Shown: positions 42,909 through 51,474 of the stretch, piece after piece
Layout of the letters: every line of letters starts with the position of its first letter
Position numbering within the stretch: the first letter of the stretch is position 1
Origin: Nordella sp. HKS 07
GTDB lineage: Bacteria > Pseudomonadota > Alphaproteobacteria > Rhizobiales > Aestuariivirgaceae
Direction of reading: 5' to 3'
Length of the DNA: 64,000 bases
Assembly (NCBI RefSeq): GCF_011046735.1
Contig: NZ_CP049258.1
Span: 6,342,001 to 6,406,000, forward strand
The notes under the pieces: generated by a model
What the model was told of the DNA's origin: nothing
Databases searched by the model: none
Seen by the model: only the letters and a program-made list of their open reading frames with translations
Translations under genes and position numbers: made by a program

Positions 42909-44215
42909 CGCGGCGTCAGAAGATGCCGGCGCCGGGTGACGATGCGCTCGAGGGCGGAAAGGAAGCCGTCGCAATGTTCGTCATTCACCACCAGGGAGAG
43001 CGCCATATAGCCGCGACCGGCAATGTAATAGCCTTCCTCCAGAAGATCGAGATAGATGATCTGGCGCAGGAGCTGATCGGCCTTGGCCGCGTCTTCGGGC
43101 ACGCGAACTTCGCCGGCGAGCGGGTGAAGATTGAGCAGCGAGCCGACGCCCGTCGCCTGCACCGCCACCTGATAGCGCATGAAGAGATCATTGAGGCGGG
43201 CGCGCAAGCGGTCGCCGCGATCGTTGAGCTCGAGGCAGGCCTCGGCCGTGAAGATCTCGCTGAGCGCGGCGAAGCCCACGGTCATGGTGAGCGTGTTGTT
43301 GTTGAAGGTTCCGGCATGCGGCAGGAAATTCACCCGCATGGGGTCAAACTGTTCCATGATGTCGCGACGGCCGCCAAAGGCGCCGAAGGACATGCCGCCG
43401 CCTATATATTTGCCGAGCGTCTTGAGGTCGGGTGTGATGCCGAGGGCATCGCTCAAGCCTTTCGGCGCGAGCCTTGACGTCATCACTTCGTCGAAGATGA
43501 GGACGATGCCAAGCTTCGCCGTCTCCTCGCGCAACATCGCGAGATAGACCGGGTCTGCCGCAAGGCAGCCGCCGCTGCCCATCATCGGCTCGATGATGAG
43601 TGCGGCAAGCGTGGAACCATGTTCCGCGATGAGCCGGCTGGTCGCCGCGACGTCGTTGAAGGGCGCCAGGATGACATCATAGGGGGCGTTCACCGCCGCC
43701 CCACCGCCGCCGAAATAGAGCGTGCCGCCATGATAGCCGCCCTTGATGCCCATGATCTTCGCGCGCTTTGTAAAGGCGCGCGCGGCCCCCAGGGCCATCA
43801 TATTGGCCTCGGTGCCGGAATTGGTGAAACGCACGAGATCGAGGCCGAAGCGCGCCGTTACCGCTTGGGCGAATTTCACCTCGACTTCGTGATGGGCGCC
43901 GAGATTGAGTCCCAAAGCCAGCGCGTCGGCGACCGCGCGCGCGATGCGCGGATGCGAATGCCCATAGAGTCCGGCCGAATATTCGCCGAGGAGGTCGACA
44001 TAGGAGTGCCCGTCGAGATCGGTGATGAACACGCCTTCCGCCTTGGCGACACGGATCGGCATCGGCGGCGTGAAGAGGACGGTGCGCGTATTGCCGCCCG
44101 GCATGACCGCCTTGGCTGCCTCATGCAGCGCGACGGTCCTGGGTCGCGCGGTGACGAAGCGCGCCGAAGCTTCGGCAAGAGCGGCATCGATCTCATCGAC
44201 GAGGGGCGCATTCAT
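42905..44215 (-). CDS. glutamate-1-semialdehyde aminomutase-like class III aminotransferase
   Basis: 436 residues. PLP Lys269 in LKTLGKYIGGGMSFGAFGG, Asp242 in LIFDEVMTSRLAP, and GSA-AM-like SGTEANMMALGAARAFTKRA. It resembles HemL in layout, but alphaproteobacteria make aminolevulinate by the HemA (Shemin) route, so it is more likely a specialised aminotransferase or aminomutase. Co-transcribed with the HIT gene. Upstream intergenic region carries two inverted repeats. Confidence 0.85.
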   Translation of the reverse strand: MNAPLVDEIDAALAEASARFVTARPRTVALHEAAKAVMPGGNTRTVLFTPPMPIRVAKAEGVFITDLDGHSYVDLLGEYSAGLYGHSHPRIARAVADALALGLNLGAHHEVEVKFAQAVTARFGLDLVRFTNSGTEANMMALGAARAFTKRAKIMGIKGGYHGGTLYFGGGGAAVNAPYDVILAPFNDVAATSRLIAEHGSTLAALIIEPMMGSGGCLAADPVYLAMLREETAKLGIVLIFDEVMTSRLAPKGLSDALGITPDLKTLGKYIGGGMSFGAFGGRRDIMEQFDPMRVNFLPHAGTFNNNTLTMTVGFAALSEIFTAEACLELNDRGDRLRARLNDLFMRYQVAVQATGVGSLLNLHPLAGEVRVPEDAAKADQLLRQIIYLDLLEEGYYIAGRGYMALSLVVNDEHCDGFLSALERIVTRRRHLLTPR

Positions 44216-44219
44216 GCTG

Positions 44220-44287
44220 GTGTCCCGAATCCGAAGTTCGCCACAGCCAGCGGGACCTTCCGAGCGAACTTCGAATTCGGAGGGACA
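44220..44287. repeat. inverted repeat 1 upstream of the aminotransferase
   Basis: TGTCCCGAATCCGAAGTTCGC pairs (with a small gap) with GCGAACTTCGAATTCGGAGG-GACA; about 20-bp stem with a 24-base loop. Begins 5 bp before the aminotransferase start. Confidence 0.8.
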
Positions 44288-44305
44288 CTTGAAAACCTGA
44301 TGATT

Positions 44306-44381
44306 CTAGTGTGCTTTTGAACGCAAAGTTCCTGTCGGTGCAAGCCGCCTGATATCAGGAACTTCGCGTTCAGCACACTAG
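44306..44381. repeat. CTAG-ended inverted repeat
   Basis: Left arm CTAGTGTGCTTTTGAACGCA-AAGTTCCTG, right arm CAGGAACTTCGCGTTCAGCA-CACTAG. Both ends carry CTAG. The right half plus its inner flank (44342-44381) recurs at the zf-CHCC stop at 36872-36911. The intergenic region 44216-44521 contains nothing else recognisable. Confidence 0.85.
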
Positions 44382-44521
44382 CATCCTTTGCGGAGAATAT
44401 GCCCCGGAAGCATGCCCGAGCCAATCCCGTTACGCAATGCTCCAGCCATGCAACACTTTCAACCGCCCTGCACCGGAGCGGGATGGCGCAAGCATGTGGA
44501 AGCCTATAGGGTGGCCCTGCA

Positions 44522-45961
44522 ATGTCGACCGTCCGCGAGGAACCAGCCCGCCCGCAAACCGTTCCGCAGCCTGATTCGGCGGGCGCCGGCGCGCCTGTTT
44601 CGTGGAAAGAGAGTTACGTAGCGATACTGCAACTGGCCTGGCCGCTGGTCCTCACCAATTTCGCCCAGGCGGCGATGATCGTGACCGACGTGGTCTTCAT
44701 CGGCAGGCTGGGACCGCAGGCGCTGGCCGCGAGCTCGCTGGCGGTGAACATCTACCATACTTTCGCGTTCTTCGCCTTCGGGCTCGTCAGCGCCGTCACA
44801 CCCATGGTGGCGCGCGAGAAAGGTGGGCGTGCGCGCGATGTGCGCCAGACGCGCCGCATCGTCCGGCAGGGACTATGGACGGCCGTGATGATCTCCGCCC
44901 CGGCCATGCTCCTGCTCTGGCACGGCACGGCCTTTCTCGCGGCAATCGGCCAGGAGCCGGCACTCGTCGAGGAGGCCGGCCGCTTTTTGCGCGCTTTGCT
45001 CTGGGCCATGCCGTCCTTTCTCGGCTTCGTCGTTCTGCGCTCCTTCATCTCGGCGCTCGAGCGTCCCGGCTGGGCGCTTGTGATGTCGATCGCCGCCATC
45101 CTCGTGAATGCGCTCGGCAACTGGCTGCTTATCTTCGGCAATTGGGGGTTTCCAGCCCTCGGCATCATGGGCTCGGGCCTGGCCAGCGCCATCGCCAGCC
45201 TCCTGATGTTCCTGGGGCTCGCCAGCGTCCTCATGATCGACCGGCGCTTCCGCCGCTATCACGTCTTTGGCCGTTTCTGGAGGGCCGACTGGGGAAAGCT
45301 GAAGGCCATCTGGGTGCTGGGCCTGCCGATCGGCGCCATCATTGCCTTCGAAACCACCATCTTCAACGCCGCCGCCTTTCTGATGGGCTGGCTCGGCGAG
45401 GCCGAATTGGCCGCGCATGCAGTGGCCATACAGGTCGTCACCCTCGCTTTCATGACGCCGCTCGGCATCGCGCAGGCCGCCACCGTTCGCGTCGGTCTTG
45501 CCTATGGCGCCGGCGACCCGCTCGGCGTCAGCCGCGCCGGCTGGAGCGCCTTCATTCTCGGCACCAGCTTCATGGTCCTCACCGCCACCGCCATGATCGC
45601 CATCCCCCACACCCTGATCGGCATTTTTCTTGATCTTGGCGCCCCCGGCCATCTTCCCGTGCTGGCGCTGGCGACCACTTTCCTTGCCGTCGCCGCGGTG
45701 TTCCAGCTCGTCGACGCTGGCCAAGTGCTGGCGGCTGGCATGCTGCGCGGCCTCCATGATACGCGGGTACCGATGTGGTATGCGGCGATCGGTTATTGGG
45801 GTATCGGACTGCCGCTGAGCTTCTATCTCTCGCAATATACAAGCCTGGGTGGAATAGGCGTCTGGGTCGGCCTTGCTTCAGGAATCGCGGCGGTCGCTGT
45901 GCTGATGGTGCGCCGCTGGCTCAACCGCGAGCGGCTAGGTCTGATCCGGCCTCTGCTCTAA
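44522..45961 (+). CDS. MATE-family multidrug efflux transporter (NorM-type)
   Basis: 479 residues with about twelve transmembrane helices in two repeats. [20 protein letters not shown] start, [20 protein letters not shown] and [20 protein letters not shown] loops fit NorM-like MATE proteins using Na+ or H+ antiport at the inner membrane. Substrate range unknown. Ends 45 bp before tRNA-Leu. Confidence 0.92.
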   Translation: MSTVREEPARPQTVPQPDSAGAGAPVSWKESYVAILQLAWPLVLTNFAQAAMIVTDVVFIGRLGPQALAASSLAVNIYHTFAFFAFGLVSAVTPMVAREKGGRARDVRQTRRIVRQGLWTAVMISAPAMLLLWHGTAFLAAIGQEPALVEEAGRFLRALLWAMPSFLGFVVLRSFISALERPGWALVMSIAAILVNALGNWLLIFGNWGFPALGIMGSGLASAIASLLMFLGLASVLMIDRRFRRYHVFGRFWRADWGKLKAIWVLGLPIGAIIAFETTIFNAAAFLMGWLGEAELAAHAVAIQVVTLAFMTPLGIAQAATVRVGLAYGAGDPLGVSRAGWSAFILGTSFMVLTATAMIAIPHTLIGIFLDLGAPGHLPVLALATTFLAVAAVFQLVDAGQVLAAGMLRGLHDTRVPMWYAAIGYWGIGLPLSFYLSQYTSLGGIGVWVGLASGIAAVAVLMVRRWLNRERLGLIRPLL

Positions 45962-46005
45962 AGCCCTTCCCACTCTTCGGTCCGATGTTCTAGAAGGTCG
46001 GCAAG

Positions 46006-46091
46006 GCCCCCTTGGCGGAATTGGTAGACGCACAGGACTTAAAATCCTGAGCCCACAAGGCGTCCCGGTTCGACCCCGGGAGGGGGCACCA
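46006..46091 (+). tRNA. tRNA-Leu(UAA)
   Basis: 86 nt including encoded CCA. Acceptor GCCCCCT pairs with AGGGGGC, discriminator A; anticodon loop CTTAAAA gives anticodon TAA; the long variable arm (GAGCCCACAAGGCGTC) marks a class II tRNA; T-loop GGTTCGACCCC. Reads UUA/UUG leucine codons, which are rare in this GC-rich genome. No integration-site duplication seen nearby. Confidence 0.96.
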
Positions 46092-46117
46092 TCTCAAGAC
46101 AACCGCTTTCCGCCACG

Positions 46118-46146
46118 AAAAGGGCCGCCAGATGGCGGCCCTTCTT
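46118..46146 (+). terminator. terminator after tRNA-Leu
   Basis: AAAGGGCCGCC-agat-GGCGGCCCTTCTT: 8-10 bp GC-rich stem with a T-rich tail on the plus strand, 26 bp after the tRNA. Confidence 0.85.
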
Positions 46147-46174
46147 GTCGGTCAATTCGCTTCTCTTAGCGCGC

Positions 46175-46282
46175 ATCCCGGCGAAGTGGAATCACTTCGC
46201 CGAGAAGGATCCGCGCCAGATCAATATGTTGGAGCAAATCCTCATCGCCAAAGTCTTCAACTTTGGCGGGATTTGCTCTAGA
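46175..46282. repeat. composite repeat ending in palindromic type A copy 2
   Basis: First hairpin CGGCGAAGTG-gaat-CACTTCGCCG (46178-46201), then a spacer, then the type A palindrome AGCAAATCC...CGCCAAAG / CTTTGGCG...GGATTTGCT (46233-46282), nearly identical to 2520-2567. The terminal CTAG (46278-46281) contributes the TAG stop of the outer-membrane protein gene on the minus strand. Confidence 0.85.
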
Positions 46283-46994
46283 AGCGATAACTGATGCCGG
46301 CACGCACGGCGTGGAAGTCGTTGTCGGCCGTGGACTTGCCGAGGATGTTCTCAAGCTCGGTGTCTTCCAGATCGGTATAGCGATACTCGATCCGGGCCGT
46401 CAGGTCGTCGGTCATGGCATATTCGAGGCCGCCACCGATCGTCCAGCCCCAGGCCGTGTCGCTGTTCGATTCGTTGGCGTTAGGCGCATCGGACTTGAGT
46501 TCGACGCCGCCGACCGCGAGACCGCCCGTCGCGTAGATGAGGGCGCGATCCATGGCGAAACCGCCGCGCAGCCGAAGCGAGCCGAGCCAGTCGATTTCCT
46601 TGCTGCCTTCGCCGATGACCGGGCCATCCCGCTCCTGGCGGATATCGGCATCACCGTTCATGTCGGAAAATTCGATGTCGCCCTCGACACCGAAGACCAG
46701 CATGTCGGCCTGGAAATTATAGCCGGCATGCACGCCGCCGATGAAGCCGTCGGTCTCGATATTGCCTTCACGCGCGTCGACGATGATCTCGTTGTCATCG
46801 CCACCAGGGCCAGTCGCGCCGCTGCCGTCGGCGGCGTCGAGATCGATATCCGAATCGCCCCAGGCATAGCCGCCCTGGACGCCGATATAAGCGCCGGTCC
46901 AGTCAAACGCGGCGGGCGCGTCGACGTCGGCGGCTTGCGCGCTGGCGATCATGAGCGCCGAAGCGGCGCCGGCGAGAAGTACTTTTTTGAACAT
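46278..46994 (-). CDS. Omp31-type outer-membrane barrel protein, array member 1
   Basis: 238 residues. Signal peptide MFKKVLLAGAASALMIASAQAA, then DWTGAYIGVQGGYAWGDSDI, VHAGYNFQADMLVFGVEGDI, EIDWLGSLRLRGGFAMDRAL, YATGGLAVGGVELKSDAP, GWTIGGGLEYAMTDDLTARI, EYRYTDLEDTELENI and final strand GISYRF. Closest to array members 2 and 4. Abundant heat-modifiable proteins of this family contribute to outer-membrane stability in Brucella and rhizobia. Stop codon TAG is inside the repeat at 46233-46282. Confidence 0.9.
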   Translation of the reverse strand: MFKKVLLAGAASALMIASAQAADVDAPAAFDWTGAYIGVQGGYAWGDSDIDLDAADGSGATGPGGDDNEIIVDAREGNIETDGFIGGVHAGYNFQADMLVFGVEGDIEFSDMNGDADIRQERDGPVIGEGSKEIDWLGSLRLRGGFAMDRALIYATGGLAVGGVELKSDAPNANESNSDTAWGWTIGGGLEYAMTDDLTARIEYRYTDLEDTELENILGKSTADNDFHAVRAGISYRF

Positions 46995-47559
46995 TTAAGT
47001 CCCCCAAAGAGATTACTGCGGTGTCCTTTTGAAAGCCGAGGAAATTCCGGTCAAGGAGGTTGCGGCTGATTTCTCCAGATTGTTCCAGGGGTGTTGCATC
47101 AATGGTACACTTTCGCGACTATTGCCTCCCGCAGCCACGGGCACACGCTACGTAAAATCATATGCCTGCACGTCACATGGAATGCATCGCTTGGCGTAAT
47201 TAACGGCCTGATTACCATCCCTGCCCCGCGCTCGGCGCCTCAGCGATGGCGTGACGTAAGGACATCACAGCGTAAATGGGGCGGCCCTATCCGGGAAAAT
47301 CGACTGGAGCGGCCGAGTGCCGAAATGCCGGAATCCGACTCGCCTCGCATTTTTCGCAAAGCAATGTTGCTTTATAACCACAGAGCCGGGCCAAGCTCGG
47401 CTCCAGGAGGAGCGCGCATGCTGTTTCACTTTCGCATCAAGTTTCCGACATGTATCGACTGGAGGATGGCAATCTCGCTCTCACCGGCAAGGCGCATGAC
47501 ATTTCCGCAACGAAAAGGGCCGCCTTGCGGCGGCCCAGTTTTAGGAGGGTCAATGAGAA
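46995..47559. other. intergenic region between barrel genes 1 and 2
   Basis: About 565 bp. Holds the promoter side of gene 1 and, at its right end, the terminator of gene 2 (47511-47537). Several short open frames cross it, but none has a convincing start, composition or family resemblance. No repeats noted in the middle part. Confidence 0.5.
47511..47537 (-). terminator. terminator of barrel gene 2
   Basis: On the minus strand GGGCCGCC-gcaa-GGCGGCCC followed by TTTTCG; perfect 8-bp GC stem about 23 bp after the gene stop. Confidence 0.88.
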
Positions 47560-48327
47560 TTAATAGAGAGCGCCGAAATGCCAGGACAGGCCGGCGCGCA
47601 CCGCATGGAAGGTGTTCTCGAACTCGAAATCTCCATTGACGCCAGGAGAGTCTATGTCGAGCTTTGTATCACCGAGATCCGTATAGCGGTATTCGATACT
47701 GCCGCTCAGCTCGTCGGTGAAGGCATATTCAAATCCGCCGCCGAGCGTCCAACCCCATTGCGTATCGCTCCCGGATTCGTCGTTCAGAACATCGGACCGG
47801 AACTTCATCTCGACACCACCGACCGCCAGGCCGCCCGTCAAATAGATGAGCGAGCGATCCATCGCATAGCCAAGCCGCAGTCTGAGCGATCCGAGCCAGT
47901 CAATGTCCTTCTTCGCTTCGCCGATTGGATCCGTAGCGCCATCAGTCAGGAAAACATCGGTTTGTCCCGACAGATCCGCGAACTCGATATCGCCTTCGAG
48001 GCCGACGAGGAAGCTGTTGACCTCCCAGTTGTAGCCGGCATGGGCACCGCCGAGCCAGCCATCGATGCCGATCTGGCCGTGCTGCGACGGATCAAGGATG
48101 ACATCTTCGTCATCGGTATCGAAGATGCTGGAAAACAGGACAGGCGGAGGAGCCTGGGTCAACACATCGACATCGGGCTTCACATCATTCTCGCCCCAGC
48201 CATAGCCGCCCTGCAGGCCGACATAGGGGCCGGTCCAGTCATAAGGCGGCTCGATGATATCGGCGGCCTGTGCAGAGCCGATCATCAGAACCGAAGCAGT
48301 GCCGGCGAAGAGTATATTCTTGAGCAT
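47560..48327 (-). CDS. Omp31-type outer-membrane barrel protein, array member 2
   Basis: 255 residues: leader MLKNILFAGTASVLMIGSAQAA, then YDWTGPYVGLQGGYGWGEND, AHAGYNWEVNSFLVGLEGDI, DIDWLGSLRLRLGYAMDRSL, YLTGGLAVGGVEMKF and GWTLGGGFEYAFTDELSGSI, ending in GLSWHFGALY. Strongly similar in order to members 1 and 4; the first surface loop is longer (PDVDVLTQAPPPVLFS region). Paralogue by duplication. Confidence 0.9.
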   Translation of the reverse strand: MLKNILFAGTASVLMIGSAQAADIIEPPYDWTGPYVGLQGGYGWGENDVKPDVDVLTQAPPPVLFSSIFDTDDEDVILDPSQHGQIGIDGWLGGAHAGYNWEVNSFLVGLEGDIEFADLSGQTDVFLTDGATDPIGEAKKDIDWLGSLRLRLGYAMDRSLIYLTGGLAVGGVEMKFRSDVLNDESGSDTQWGWTLGGGFEYAFTDELSGSIEYRYTDLGDTKLDIDSPGVNGDFEFENTFHAVRAGLSWHFGALY

Positions 48328-48576
48328 GTAATTCCCCTCCAGTGCAGAGGGAGATAAGACGTGCGATCACCGGGCGGATCAATAGATCAACATGCACATC
48401 ATGCAGATTTGCGCGCGACTGTGGCCCAAGAGCCACATCTCACATGCAATTTTAAGTGAAAATGCGCGTAAGCTGCATCACTTTGATACGCCCTTACGGA
48501 GATCCCCCTTGTCTGAGCAGCATCGGCACGCTCCGGGATTCTCTCGGCATCAGGTGAACTTGCCTTCAAGAAATAA

Positions 48577-48600
48577 GGGCCCGAAATCGGGCCCTTTTTC
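48577..48600. terminator. hairpin between barrel gene 3 stop and upstream region of gene 2
   Basis: AAGGGCCCGAAATCGGGCCCTTTTTC: stem GGGCCCG / CGGGCCC with a T-run on the plus strand and a weaker one (CCCTTATTT) on the minus strand. Probably terminates gene 3 and may be bidirectional. Confidence 0.8.
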
Positions 48601-48621
48601 AAGTTCAACGGAGGAGCAGCT

Positions 48622-49311
48622 TCAGAATTCGCTGAGGCCGCCGAAGTTCCAGATGATCGCGGCGCGCACCGTGCTGCTGTTGGCATCGATGTCAAAGTCG
48701 CGTCTGGTATCCGTGTCATCGGTGACGTTAAAGTTTGCACTGCTGAAATCGTCGTAGATATATTCAGCGCGCAGTATGAGCGAGTCCGACACGGCCCAGT
48801 CGATGCCCGCACCGATGTTCCAGCCCCATTGCGATTCGGTACCGTTACCAAAGTTAGTATCATGGTCAAGTTCGAGGTACGACGCGCCGCCGGCTATAAA
48901 CGGCATGAAATCGCCAGCTGACCAGCCGAGGCGAGCCCGGATATGGCCGTTCATGCCGGTGTCGACATTGAGACGGTCGCCGGCTTCGCCGAGATCATTG
49001 ATGAAATGGCTGCCATTGGCATCAACCCAGCCAAGGTCGCCCTCGACGCCGAATACGATGCAGTCGCTCTGGAAGTTGGCGCCCACAAGACCGCCGCCTA
49101 CGAAGCCGTCGCCGTTGAGGTTCTCATTAAGGTTCGTGGGGAAGTCGTTCGATTTTGCGTCAATATTTGCCCAGAGCCAGCCGGCATGGGCACCGATATA
49201 GAACCCGGAAAAATCCCTGCAGGCCGGTTCTACGATGTCTGCGGCACTGGCATAGCCCGCGGTCCCGAACGATACTGCCAGAGCGAGTGCGACGGACAAT
49301 TTCTTGATCAT
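48622..49311 (-). CDS. outer-membrane barrel protein, array member 3 (divergent type)
   Basis: 229 residues from the ATG at 49311 (MIKKLSVALALAVSFGTAGY, then ASA cleavage). Shares the family plan (DFSGFYIGAHAGWLWANIDA, GGGLVGANFQSDCIVFGVEG, HIRARLGWSAGDFMPFIAGG, ASYLELDHDTNF) but lacks the WLGSLRLR block of the other three, and has two Cys in the mature part (EPACRDF, QSDCIVF). More like the 14.2-kb protein than like its neighbours. Final strand ends IWNFGGLSEF. Confidence 0.87.
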   Translation of the reverse strand: MIKKLSVALALAVSFGTAGYASAADIVEPACRDFSGFYIGAHAGWLWANIDAKSNDFPTNLNENLNGDGFVGGGLVGANFQSDCIVFGVEGDLGWVDANGSHFINDLGEAGDRLNVDTGMNGHIRARLGWSAGDFMPFIAGGASYLELDHDTNFGNGTESQWGWNIGAGIDWAVSDSLILRAEYIYDDFSSANFNVTDDTDTRRDFDIDANSSTVRAAIIWNFGGLSEF

Positions 49312-49806
49312 GTAGGTCCCCATAGCTAGAGCTGATCCCCTTCTTTGCAACCGAAGAGCTGAACCTGCTCTGGACTGCAACTGAGGCCATTAGAAACCTA
49401 CGGTCGCACGGAATCAACATTGACGTTACGTACGGTTGCGTTGTTTCTACTGGAGTGTTGCCATAAATCCACAGATAGGGAAGCGTTGCTGCCTTAAATT
49501 GTGTCATATCAGGGCAGGCATCCTGTAATTGCCGCCCCAATCCCAGAGCATTATCTTATTGTTGGATAATATTCTTAGCTCGGTCGCATTAACGCGATCG
49601 AGGCTCCGCCTCGATTTATGAATCAGCTCAGGCGCAGCTGCCAATCGGCGCTGGGAACGCGAGCTGTACCCGGACAAATTGTCCAAATGTGGCAAAATGA
49701 GCCTGCCCCGTCAGCCCTCGGGTGATAACTCCGCCCCTTCAAGCCGAAGGGCCGCTTTGCAGCGGCCCTGTCGCCTGATTCGGATAATTCGCCGCTGATG
49801 CGGACT
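49312..49806. other. intergenic region between barrel genes 3 and 4
   Basis: About 495 bp, visibly more AT-rich than the surroundings. Contains a hairpin ATCGAGGC-tcc-GCCTCGAT at 49597-49615 followed by TT, and the terminator of gene 4 at its right end. Presumably holds the promoter of gene 3. No gene seen. Confidence 0.5.
49749..49768 (-). terminator. terminator of barrel gene 4
   Basis: On the minus strand GGGCCGCT-gcaa-AGCGGCCC then TTCGGCTT; same design as the hairpins after the tRNA and after gene 2. Confidence 0.75.
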
Positions 49807-50544
49807 TTACTGGGCGAAATACCAGCTCAGACCGACGCGCACGGCATGAAAGTCGTTGTCGGTCTCGCCGTCGACGCCAATGCCATCCTCGGTCTCGACG
49901 CGCACATCGGTCTTGCCGAGATCGGTGTAGCGATACTCGACACGGGCGCTCAGATCGTCGGTCAAGGCATATTCAAGGCCGCCGCCGATCGTCCAGCCCC
50001 AGGCGGTCTTGCTATCATCGTCGTTGGAGAGTCCGACATCGAGCGCCTCTTGGCTCAGATCGGACTCCAGGCTTACGCCGCCAACCGCCAGACCGCCGGT
50101 CGCATAGACGAGAGCGCGGTCGAAGGCGACGCCGGCGCGCAAGCGCAGAGAGCCGAGCCAGTCGATTTCCTTCTCGCCCGTGCCGCCGTCCCCCAAAGCC
50201 CCATCATTAAAGACGATGTCCACGTCGTCCTTCATATCGGCATATTCGATGTCGCCTTCGATACCGTAGACGAAGCTGTCGGACTGCATCAAAAAGCCGG
50301 CATGGACGCCGCCGACAAAGCCGTTGGCATTGAAGTCGTCGACATCAAGCGAGTCGATTACGCCGATGAAGTCCGGATCAATGTCGGTTTCGACGTCGGT
50401 CTTGCCCCAGGCATAACCGCCCTGAAGGCCGATATAACCACCCGTCCAGTCATAAACGACCGGCGGCGCCTCGACGTCGGCGGCCTGAGCCGCTCCAATC
50501 ACCAGAACCGAAGCCACACCAGCCAGAAGCGTTTTCTTGAACAT
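49807..50544 (-). CDS. Omp31-type outer-membrane barrel protein, array member 4
   Basis: 245 residues: leader MFKKTLLAGVASVLVIGAAQAA, then VYDWTGGYIGLQGGYAWGKT, GGVHAGFLMQSDSFVYGIEG, EIDWLGSLRLRAGVAFDRAL, VYATGGLAVGGVSLESDLS, GWTIGGGLEYALTDDLSARV and final GLSWYFAQ. Very close in plan to member 1. The large acidic loops differ, as expected for surface-exposed parts. Confidence 0.9.
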   Translation of the reverse strand: MFKKTLLAGVASVLVIGAAQAADVEAPPVVYDWTGGYIGLQGGYAWGKTDVETDIDPDFIGVIDSLDVDDFNANGFVGGVHAGFLMQSDSFVYGIEGDIEYADMKDDVDIVFNDGALGDGGTGEKEIDWLGSLRLRAGVAFDRALVYATGGLAVGGVSLESDLSQEALDVGLSNDDDSKTAWGWTIGGGLEYALTDDLSARVEYRYTDLGKTDVRVETEDGIGVDGETDNDFHAVRVGLSWYFAQ

Positions 50545-50862
50545 GCCAGTCCCCTATTTGTCCGTTTCACACATTAAACCGGCGACTGGCGCAAGACTCA
50601 ATAGCTTCCTCCTCGTCAAAAGTGTTTTTATTCTGCAATGTGACAAAACTGCCACATCTCCTTCCGGCTCTTGGCGTAGACGGTGGCGAAATGCACGTTC
50701 GTATCTTTCTCCCAACACGGCCGCGCACAACTGAAGAGAGCGCCATTTGACGCTTTTGCAACTTTAACAAGAAGCCAATGCCTGATGTGCCGGCGAGCAG
50801 ACAGCTCAGGCGATGTCCGACGAGCTTGGAGTTGCGTCGACGAAAGGCGGCCTTACCGCCGC
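50545..50862. other. intergenic region upstream of barrel gene 4
   Basis: About 318 bp, AT-rich near 50600-50660 and probably holding the barrel gene 4 promoter. No open frame with coding character and no strong repeat; a short inverted element AGGCGGCC-ttacc-GCCGCTC just after the gpt stop could be its weak terminator. Confidence 0.4.
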
Positions 50863-51360
50863 TCAGACCTTGGCGCCATCGCGAATGGGCGGTGTGAAGG
50901 CAAGCCCCATGTCCCAGGGCAGATAGATCCAGGTGTCCTGGCTCACCTCGGTGACGAAAGTATCGACCAGGGGACGTCCTTCGGGCTTGGCATAGACGGT
51001 GGCGAAATGCGCGTTGGGCAGCATGGCCCGCACCGCCCTGGCGGTGGCCCCGGTATCGACCAGGTCGTCGACGATCAGAACATGCCTGCCGCCGTCGCTG
51101 CCGGCGATACTGTCGCCGACCGCCTTCAGGACCTGCAGCTCGCCCTGCTTCTCATAATCATAGGAGGCGACGCAGACCGTCTCGATGACCCTGATGCCGA
51201 GCTCGCGCGCCACCACGGCCGCCGGCACGAGCCCGCCCCTGGTGATCGCCACCACCGCCGAGAACGGCCCTTCCCCATGCAGCCGCCAGGCCAGGGCCCG
51301 CGCGTCCCGGTGGAACTGGTCCCACGAGACCGGAAAACTCTTCTGCCACTTTTCGTCCAT
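50863..51360 (-). CDS. gpt: xanthine phosphoribosyltransferase
   Basis: 165 residues from the ATG at 51360 ([20 protein letters not shown]). The PRPP-binding motif [17 protein letters not shown] and the dimer loop [20 protein letters not shown] are diagnostic for type I phosphoribosyltransferases; the N-terminus and [11 protein letters not shown] near the end fit Gpt. Salvages xanthine, guanine and possibly hypoxanthine. Divergent from the LpxH-like gene. Confidence 0.92.
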   Translation of the reverse strand: MDEKWQKSFPVSWDQFHRDARALAWRLHGEGPFSAVVAITRGGLVPAAVVARELGIRVIETVCVASYDYEKQGELQVLKAVGDSIAGSDGGRHVLIVDDLVDTGATARAVRAMLPNAHFATVYAKPEGRPLVDTFVTEVSQDTWIYLPWDMGLAFTPPIRDGAKV

Positions 51361-51474
51361 GACGAACTCCGCGTTTTTCCGTCTTATGCCGCGCCGTCCC
51401 GGCCGGCGCAATCGGCCGTCATGATACCTTCACGGGAGTCAGGCCTAAGGGCGCCATAACCGGGCAGCCTGGCC

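Noticed and set aside
46006-46282. tRNA-Leu as an integration site for a mobile element
   Set aside because: No duplicated tRNA 3' end and no integrase downstream; the following repeats are REP-like and occur elsewhere.
47091-47639. 182-residue plus-strand open frame between barrel genes
   Set aside because: Overlaps the terminator and the 3' end of barrel gene 2 in antisense, has no recognisable domain and no credible ribosome binding site.
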